Origin: Sporothrix humicola
Taxonomy: Eukaryota; Ascomycota; Sordariomycetes; Ophiostomatales; Ophiostomataceae
Assembly: GCA_021396245.1 (NCBI GenBank)
Contig: WNYE01000009.1
Span: 62,001 to 126,000 of the forward strand
DNA: 64,000 nt
Reading direction: 5' to 3'
This document shows, one piece after another, positions 58,780 through 64,000 of the stretch. The position numbers were made by a program, and so were the translations under genes. The notes beneath the pieces were generated by a model, which worked only from the letters and a program-made list of their open reading frames with translations, had not been told where the DNA came from and ran no database searches. The stretch's first letter is position 1, and the number at the start of each line of letters is the position of its first letter.

Positions 58780-60906
58780 TCACAGCTCACGGTAGTCGCT
58801 CGGCCGCACGCGCTTTGGCTTATTAAAGTGGCGTGTCGGGTTGACGGGCTTGCGGAAGTAGGCGTCTTCTTCGGTGCCATCACCATTGCCATTGTTGTTT
58901 CCGTTGCCATTGCTCTGGTTGTTGTGCTGGTTGCTGTTGAAGTTGTTGTGGCCCTGGTTGTGGTTCTGGTAGTTGTTGTTGTACCGGTTCTGGTGGTTGT
59001 TGTAGCCGCCATTGTTGTAGCCTCCGCGGTTGTTGTTCCAGCCCTGGTTCTGGTTCTGGTAGCCCCGGCCATAGCCTCCATTGTGGTTGCCGTTGTTGTA
59101 GCCGCCGTTGCCGTTACCATAACCATTGTTCATGCCCATCATGGGGTTCATCATGTTCATATTGCCCATGTTGCCCATCCCATTCATACCATTCATACCC
59201 ATGCCGTTCATTCCGTTCATGCCGAAATTCATCATCGGCATCCCGCCAAACGGCATCATCCCGTTCATGCCCATCCCCATGTTGCCCATATTGCCCATGT
59301 TCATGCCCGGCATGCCGTTCATCCCGGGCATGCCCATCATGGCGCTCATGTCGCCCATGCCGTTCATGCCAAAACCACCCATCATCTGGTTGTTTTGCTG
59401 GTTTTGTTGTTGTTGCTGCTGCTGCTGTTGCTGTTGCTGCATGGCCTTGGGCGCTTTCGGGATCTTGGGGTTCACAGCCTCCGACTCGGCTGGCCGCTTC
59501 TTGCTGTTGACTTGGCCAGCAGTCACGTCGGTTGATGTGCCATCCTTGGCCACATCAGTGACTGGTTGTGCGTTTGTCGATGACGGTGTTGATGCTGCCG
59601 CCGCATTTGGTGACTTGCTGCCCGCCTTGGCAGAGTCTGTTGTGGATTTCGCATCGGCTGTGTCGGCCTGTGCGGGCTTTGGTGATGTTGTCGAGTCACC
59701 ACCATCTTTGGTGCTGTCCTTGTCCTTGCCGGACTCCTCACCAGTGGTCGTTGAGGCTGCCGCCGCCTTCTTCTGGTTCGCGTCCTTGTCCTTTTGGTAC
59801 TCCTGGATCTTCTGCTCGGCCTCTTCGTCGGCCTTGAGGTCGTCGATCAGGACACCTTCCGACTGGCATCCAGGGCAGACAAAGTCGCTCTCGATCAGGG
59901 CATTGGTAATGCAGTCGTTGCAGTATGTCTTGCCGCAGCAGGGCGTCTTCATCGGGTCGATAAACATCTTCTTGTCGATCGGGCACTCGAGACCGCGTTC
60001 CTGCAGCTCCTTGTCGCCCTGCGCCGCCACTTCTTGTGCTGCCGCGCCGGCCTTGTTCTTGGCCTGGAACTTCTCCCACGACGCCTTGTCCGGCTCCGCA
60101 ATCACAAAGTCGCCGTCCGCATTCACCATGATGCCTGACGGTGCCTTGGTGTCGTCCTCAGCTGCTTGGGCAAGAACTGCTGCCTTGTCCACCGTCTTGA
60201 GGAACGACCGCGGGATGCCCGTCGTCCGCTTGACGCGTGGCCGGTTGTCGAACTCGGGGTTGTCGTTTGTCGGGCAGAGCTGGATCCAGTGGCCCTTTTC
60301 GCCGCACCGGTAGCAGATGTAGCCGTTGGGCGGCTCGTGGTCTGGCACATTGGCTGGTCGCCGTGTGGTGCCGGGCTTGAAGATGGGTGTTTGGTGCGAC
60401 ATCTCCTCCTGCTGCGCGGTCCACTGCTCCGACTGTGCCGCAAACATGGCCGCCAGCTTCTCCTCCTCCGTCATGGCATTGTTCATCTGCTCAATGGCGT
60501 TGGACGTGCTCTTGGCCGTTGCCTTGGCCGTCTGCTCGCGCCGCGACGCATTCTTGGCGTTGACGGGCATCTTGCCGGAGACATAGCGCGCTGCACGGCC
60601 GGCGCCCGGCTTCATCGGCGGTAACCGCCGGGCCACGACAGTCGTCGACCGCGGGATAATCGTTGTGTCGTCATCGTATTCTGCTGCTGTTAGTAGACTG
60701 TTTTTATTTCCAATACTGGGATGGCTGTACTCACCTTCTTTACCGTCTTCGGTGTATATGGCCAGGTCGAAGTCTGTGCCGTCGCCGAGGCCGCTCTTGA
60801 TGATGATGTCCCGCTTCAGCTCAAACACCGAGATGCCTGTGCCGTCGAACTCAACTCGTGTTGGCTCCTTTTGGGACTTGAACTTGAAATAGACCGAGGA
60901 AGACAT
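58780..60906 (-). CDS. MPE1: Mpe1/RBBP6-type cleavage and polyadenylation factor (DWNN, zinc knuckle, RING)
   Basis: Two exons, 60906-60735 and 60680-58780, give 690 residues. The 54-nt intron (GTGAGT, CTACTAAC, CAG) is a multiple of three and has no stop, so retention would add 18 residues inside the N-terminal domain. The protein starts with the ubiquitin-like DWNN domain (VYFKFKSQKEPTRVEFDGTG). A CCHC zinc knuckle (CYRCGEKGHWIQLC, about 180-193) and a RING-like finger (CPIDKKMF to CPGC, about 290-329) follow. The tail has a Q10 run and then long Met/Gly/Asn and Asn/Gly/Tyr repeats. Mpe1 is a core CPF subunit that links RNA recognition to cleavage and ubiquitin-like activity. The low-complexity tail is much longer than in yeast and looks prone to phase separation, which is inference. 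Confidence 0.94.
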   Translation of the reverse strand: MSSSVYFKFKSQKEPTRVEFDGTGISVFELKRDIIIKSGLGDGTDFDLAIYTEDGKEGEYSHPSIGNKNSLLTAAEYDDDTTIIPRSTTVVARRLPPMKPGAGRAARYVSGKMPVNAKNASRREQTAKATAKSTSNAIEQMNNAMTEEEKLAAMFAAQSEQWTAQQEEMSHQTPIFKPGTTRRPANVPDHEPPNGYICYRCGEKGHWIQLCPTNDNPEFDNRPRVKRTTGIPRSFLKTVDKAAVLAQAAEDDTKAPSGIMVNADGDFVIAEPDKASWEKFQAKNKAGAAAQEVAAQGDKELQERGLECPIDKKMFIDPMKTPCCGKTYCNDCITNALIESDFVCPGCQSEGVLIDDLKADEEAEQKIQEYQKDKDANQKKAAAASTTTGEESGKDKDSTKDGGDSTTSPKPAQADTADAKSTTDSAKAGSKSPNAAAASTPSSTNAQPVTDVAKDGTSTDVTAGQVNSKKRPAESEAVNPKIPKAPKAMQQQQQQQQQQQQNQQNNQMMGGFGMNGMGDMSAMMGMPGMNGMPGMNMGNMGNMGMGMNGMMPFGGMPMMNFGMNGMNGMGMNGMNGMGNMGNMNMMNPMMGMNNGYGNGNGGYNNGNHNGGYGRGYQNQNQGWNNNRGGYNNGGYNNHQNRYNNNYQNHNQGHNNFNSNQHNNQSNGNGNNNGNGDGTEEDAYFRKPVNPTRHFNKPKRVRPSDYREL

Positions 60907-63608
60907 GGTGGTGGATGTCTGAGAAGATGTCGGTTGTCGTGTGTAGGACGGGGTGTCGTCGAAGTCGTGTCAAAGTATGCCGTTGCGGTCTACGCAAGCA
61001 GTCTTCTGTTGCTGAAAAGGTCGGTTGGTAAAGACAGAGAACAAGTGAAGATGCACGAGCACTCTTATGAGAGGTAGTGTAGAAGAAACAAAAAAGTTGT
61101 TGAAAATGTAGAAGACGTGATGACCCAAACTGTGATAATTATTGATTCCTCCCGTTTTATTTTTTTCTCCTGTGATGTCCTTCCTTTTCGTCGAAGTCCT
61201 TCTTTCTTTCTTTCCTTCTTTTCCTATCCGATCCAAGAACAAGCGAACCTTCCTTTTCTTTGCTTCAGCATGCAAAAAAGGGTCAATGAATGGTTAAATC
61301 AATTTTTTGGATGATACTCATGAGTTTGAGGCGAGAGAAAAAAAAACGAAGACGATGAAAAACGAAAAAGAAAAGTAAATGAAAGAAGAGAAAAATGATG
61401 AGAGAAAAACACAAACACAAAAACGGCAACAAGAAAATAGTACAAAGGCTCCTGGCTTCTCTTTTTTTTTCTTAAAATAAAAAAACGAGGCCAAAAGGAC
61501 CAGACAACAACAGTCAAACGGAAGAAGAAGTCAGAAAAAGGGAACAAAAAAACAAGCACAAAGAAGCCGCCTTTATTGATTCTCTTTTTCTCTTTCTGCT
61601 TTCTGCTCTCTCTGTTCTGTCTTTCTTTCGAGCACCAACCGCTTTTCGCTTTGTCTTGTCTCCCCAAAACGTAAAAGCACACCCTCTTTCTGGAAAAAAT
61701 ATCTTTCTTGAGTCGTTAGAAGTCGTTACTGTCGTCGGCCAGCTCGTCCTCAAGAGGTCACGAGGGCACGCGCGCGTCTCGCTTGTCCGGTTATCTCGAT
61801 GGATTCTCGAGGGGGGAAGGAGGAGGGAAAGGGAAACCCGTGTTCGGTCGTCTCGACGATGGCCGCGCGGTCGCCAAATCGATGGTGCAGCTGTTTTCGA
61901 TGATGCCGAAGAACTGCACGTTTCGCGTTGATTCCGGTCGTCGTCGTCGAGTCACTAAAACGGGGGGTGAGGGAAAAAGAAGCAACACAAAAGGCTAAGA
62001 AAGGGAAGTGAATGGGGAAAAGAACGAAAAGAAAAGGAGTGTGATGGGGAAAGAGAACACTAGCGATGATAAAAGGAGATGGACGCGATGGACGCGGTGT
62101 TGCGAAGACGGATTACGAAATGAAAGAGTGAGGGAGAAGAAGAGGAAAGGAGAAAACGTGGAAGGGCGAAGAAGTGAAATGAAGGGAGGAAGGGATTTCT
62201 CACGCTGGTTGGTTGGCTAGTTGGTGGCAAGTTCCAGGCGGGCAGGAGCAGCAGGCACAGGCGCAGGCACGTCAAACAAGCTGGGAGTGATGTGGAGCTA
62301 GTCTAAATTCGGACATTGTCATGTGACCATGACTAAGAATCTGAGGCCCAGGGAGAAAACAGTGAGAGTGGTTCTTTGTGCTTCCATTTTCCTTTGGTTC
62401 CCCGCATCACGTGCATATTGAGGTCATGGATGCACACCACGAAGCAAAGACCATCCGTTGCCTGCCTGCCTGGGCCTAGCGGATGGTGCTCTGAGACCTG
62501 GGGCAAATCCCTTCAGCCGTCCACCGATTGGCCAGTTTCAGGCTCGGATTTGGGAGGGGTGACACCACCAACAGTCAATTGCAGCTCACCCTCCAGTCAG
62601 ACGGCTTGCTCGGAGGACGGAAGGGAAAGACCGACCACTGTCAGCGCAGTCCAACCCCCTAACACCACGCTGCACCCGCCTGGCAAACAGCGGGCAACAG
62701 GTGGTTCGACTTCCTTCCTCGGCCTAAAGTGTGATCGAAAGTGGTCGTGTGGTTTGTGGTGCTCCTTCCCGTCTCTCCTACACAATGCCCGCCTGTTTTT
62801 TGGTTCGTTTTCTGTGCTTTGTGCTTTGTTCCTGCCGTCATCAATTGCCAAAACTGCCAGACGTCGTGCCTTCCTCTTTGTCGCCTGCAGCCTTTTTTGC
62901 CCTTTCCCCTCATTTTTTGTGTGTGCATTCCCTCTTTCCCCCTTTTTATTTTCCCTCTCTCCTCTTTTTGCATCGTATCGCCAGATTTCAATTTTCTCTT
63001 CACGTTCAATTAAATTTTCATTGTCGCGGCGAAAAAAGACGTCTGCTTTTTCGTTTTCGAACCACGATAAGCCGCTGTAAACTCTTAGAGTCGTCGGTAA
63101 TTCCTACGGTTCTAGCGATTCTCCACCAATTGACAATTCCACTTTTTTCTACCCGTCTCGTTTTCTCCCCCCAATTAATTTTTCCCTAATAATTCGCTGC
63201 CCTCGAGCCTTTCTTTCTCTACTCTTTCTTCGTTTGCCTTACACATCCTCCCATGGCATTCGACTGAACGACACCCCCCAGGTCTCACGCAAACGGCTCA
63301 CGGCCGATTGCCAATTGCTCTTTTGCTCTTTTCCTCGTTCTTTTACGTCGTCCCATCCTCCCTTTGGTGCACCTTTTTGTACACCCTCCCCCAGGCTCGA
63401 CTGATATTTCATCCTGGCTGTCCTCTTACGTTTGGATCGTTGAGCCTCTGTTTCTTCAAGCTCCAAAGGTCCAGATCACACGCGCGCACGGCATACGATT
63501 GAACATTGGCCGTTTATTGTACATTTCCCCTCGAATATATCACTCCTCGACTCCTCCTCGCCAACCCGAAAACCAATTCCTCTCCCGACTCTCCGAACGA
63601 CCGCCAAG
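60907..63608. other. Divergent region between MPE1 and the PRELI gene
   Basis: About 2.7 kb without a supported gene. The MPE1 side shows alternating A-rich and T-rich tracts (61320-61640). The part before the PRELI gene (62760-63600) is strongly C/T-rich on the + strand and is probably its promoter and leader. A GA-rich stretch lies at 61980-62200. Short frames match composition only. Confidence 0.5.
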
Positions 63609-64000
63609 ATGGTTCTTGCACATACAGCCAACCACACCTACGCCCACCCGTTCCCGACGGTGACGCTGGCCTTTTTTCTCCGGTACTGCTCGCCGCAGCT
63701 CAACCCGTTTGCCCAGCATGTCCTCAGCACCGACACCATCTCCAGCCAGGTCGACCCGGAGACCGGCCGGCTTCACACGACCCGCATCCACCTGAAAAAG
63801 TCCCGCCTGCCCAAGGCCGTCCTCAAGCTGCTCCCCACGAGCATCACCGGTGGCATGGCCGACAAGGCCTCGTACATTCTGGAGACGAGCGTGGTGGACA
63901 TGCGTCAGGGCTGGATGCGCACCGAGAGCCGCAACCTCAACTTTACGGGTGTCCTGTCGGTGGTGGAGCAGCAGCTGTACACGGGCGTGCCGCCCGAACT
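63609..64000 (+). CDS. PRELI/MSF1-domain protein, Ups family (partial, runs off the window)
   Basis: The ATG at 63609 follows CCAAG and opens 130 codons to the window edge. The start of the PRELI domain is clear: YAHPFPTVTLAFFLRYC, then NPFAQHVLSTDTI, HTTRIHLKKSRLPKAVLKLL and SYILETSVVDM, and SRNLNFTGVLSVVEQQLY. Ups proteins, with Mdm35, carry phospholipids across the mitochondrial intermembrane space: Ups1 phosphatidic acid, Ups2/Ups3 phosphatidylserine. The pattern SVVDM with TESRNLNFTGVLSVVEQ looks closer to Ups2/Ups3 than Ups1, but the C-terminal half is missing. No intron appears in the visible part. Confidence 0.88.
   Translation, partial: MVLAHTANHTYAHPFPTVTLAFFLRYCSPQLNPFAQHVLSTDTISSQVDPETGRLHTTRIHLKKSRLPKAVLKLLPTSITGGMADKASYILETSVVDMRQGWMRTESRNLNFTGVLSVVEQQLYTGVPPE

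Noticed and set aside
58720..60313. Hydrophobic frames (271 and 395 codons) antisense to MPE1
   Set aside because: They arise from the Asn/Gly/Met repeats read backwards (Val/Ile/Phe/Pro repeats), not from a membrane protein.

Overview
The window looks like a chromosomal segment of a filamentous ascomycete (Pezizomycotina, most likely a Sordariomycete). The reasons are short introns of about 54-90 nt with GTRNGT donors and CTAAC-type branch points, GC-rich coding exons set in long, low-complexity, pyrimidine- or purine-rich spacers, and a gene set typical of these fungi. An Ophiostomatales-like fungus such as Sporothrix would fit the very long spacers and the Q/S/N-rich tails, but that is only an impression.

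Layout, left to right: the 3' end of an unrecognised gene (1-339, +); a SWIM zinc-finger protein (895-2904, -); the mitotic exit phosphatase Cdc14 (6841-9054, -, two introns); the KEOPS subunit Pcc1 (10246-10654, +); a SulP sulfate permease with a STAS domain (11802-14493, -); a 7.7-kb gene-poor stretch; translation factor eIF1/SUI1 (22227-22887, -); the TBC-type GAP Bub2 (24483-26139, +); a Cys-rich, probably GPI-anchored secreted protein (28509-29181, +); an Izh3/AdipoR-type membrane protein (29749-31296, -); THO complex subunit 5 (32422-33189, +); a 9.9-kb gene-poor stretch holding a lower-GC island with possible decayed coding sequence and a 15-bp inverted repeat; a family 2 glycosyltransferase (43047-45163, +); a nucleolar FKBP (46611-48275, +); an NDR-type AGC kinase (49229-52112, +); Isc1-type sphingolipid phospholipase C (52295-53863, -); a DHR2/DHX33-type DEAH helicase (55018-57462, +); the SDH assembly factor SDHAF3/Acn9 (57600-58124, -); the 3'-end processing factor Mpe1 (58780-60906, -); and the start of a PRELI/Ups lipid-transfer protein (63609-64000, +).

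The genes are mostly unrelated housekeeping loci rather than one cluster or operon. Loose themes are mitotic exit (Cdc14, Bub2), mRNA processing and export (Mpe1, THOC5), ribosome biogenesis and translation (DHR2, FKBP, eIF1), and mitochondrial function (SDHAF3, PRELI).

The most interesting locus is the kinase at 49.2-52.1 kb. It is a full-length kinase with clean introns and all catalytic motifs, but two in-frame UAG codons sit exactly where the family has tryptophan (UGG). One of them is the first W of the DWWSIG motif. This is the architecture known for Fusarium PUK1, whose premature UAG codons are corrected to UGG by A-to-I mRNA editing during sexual development. I read this gene as a PUK1-like, editing-dependent kinase rather than a simple pseudogene; transcript data would decide.
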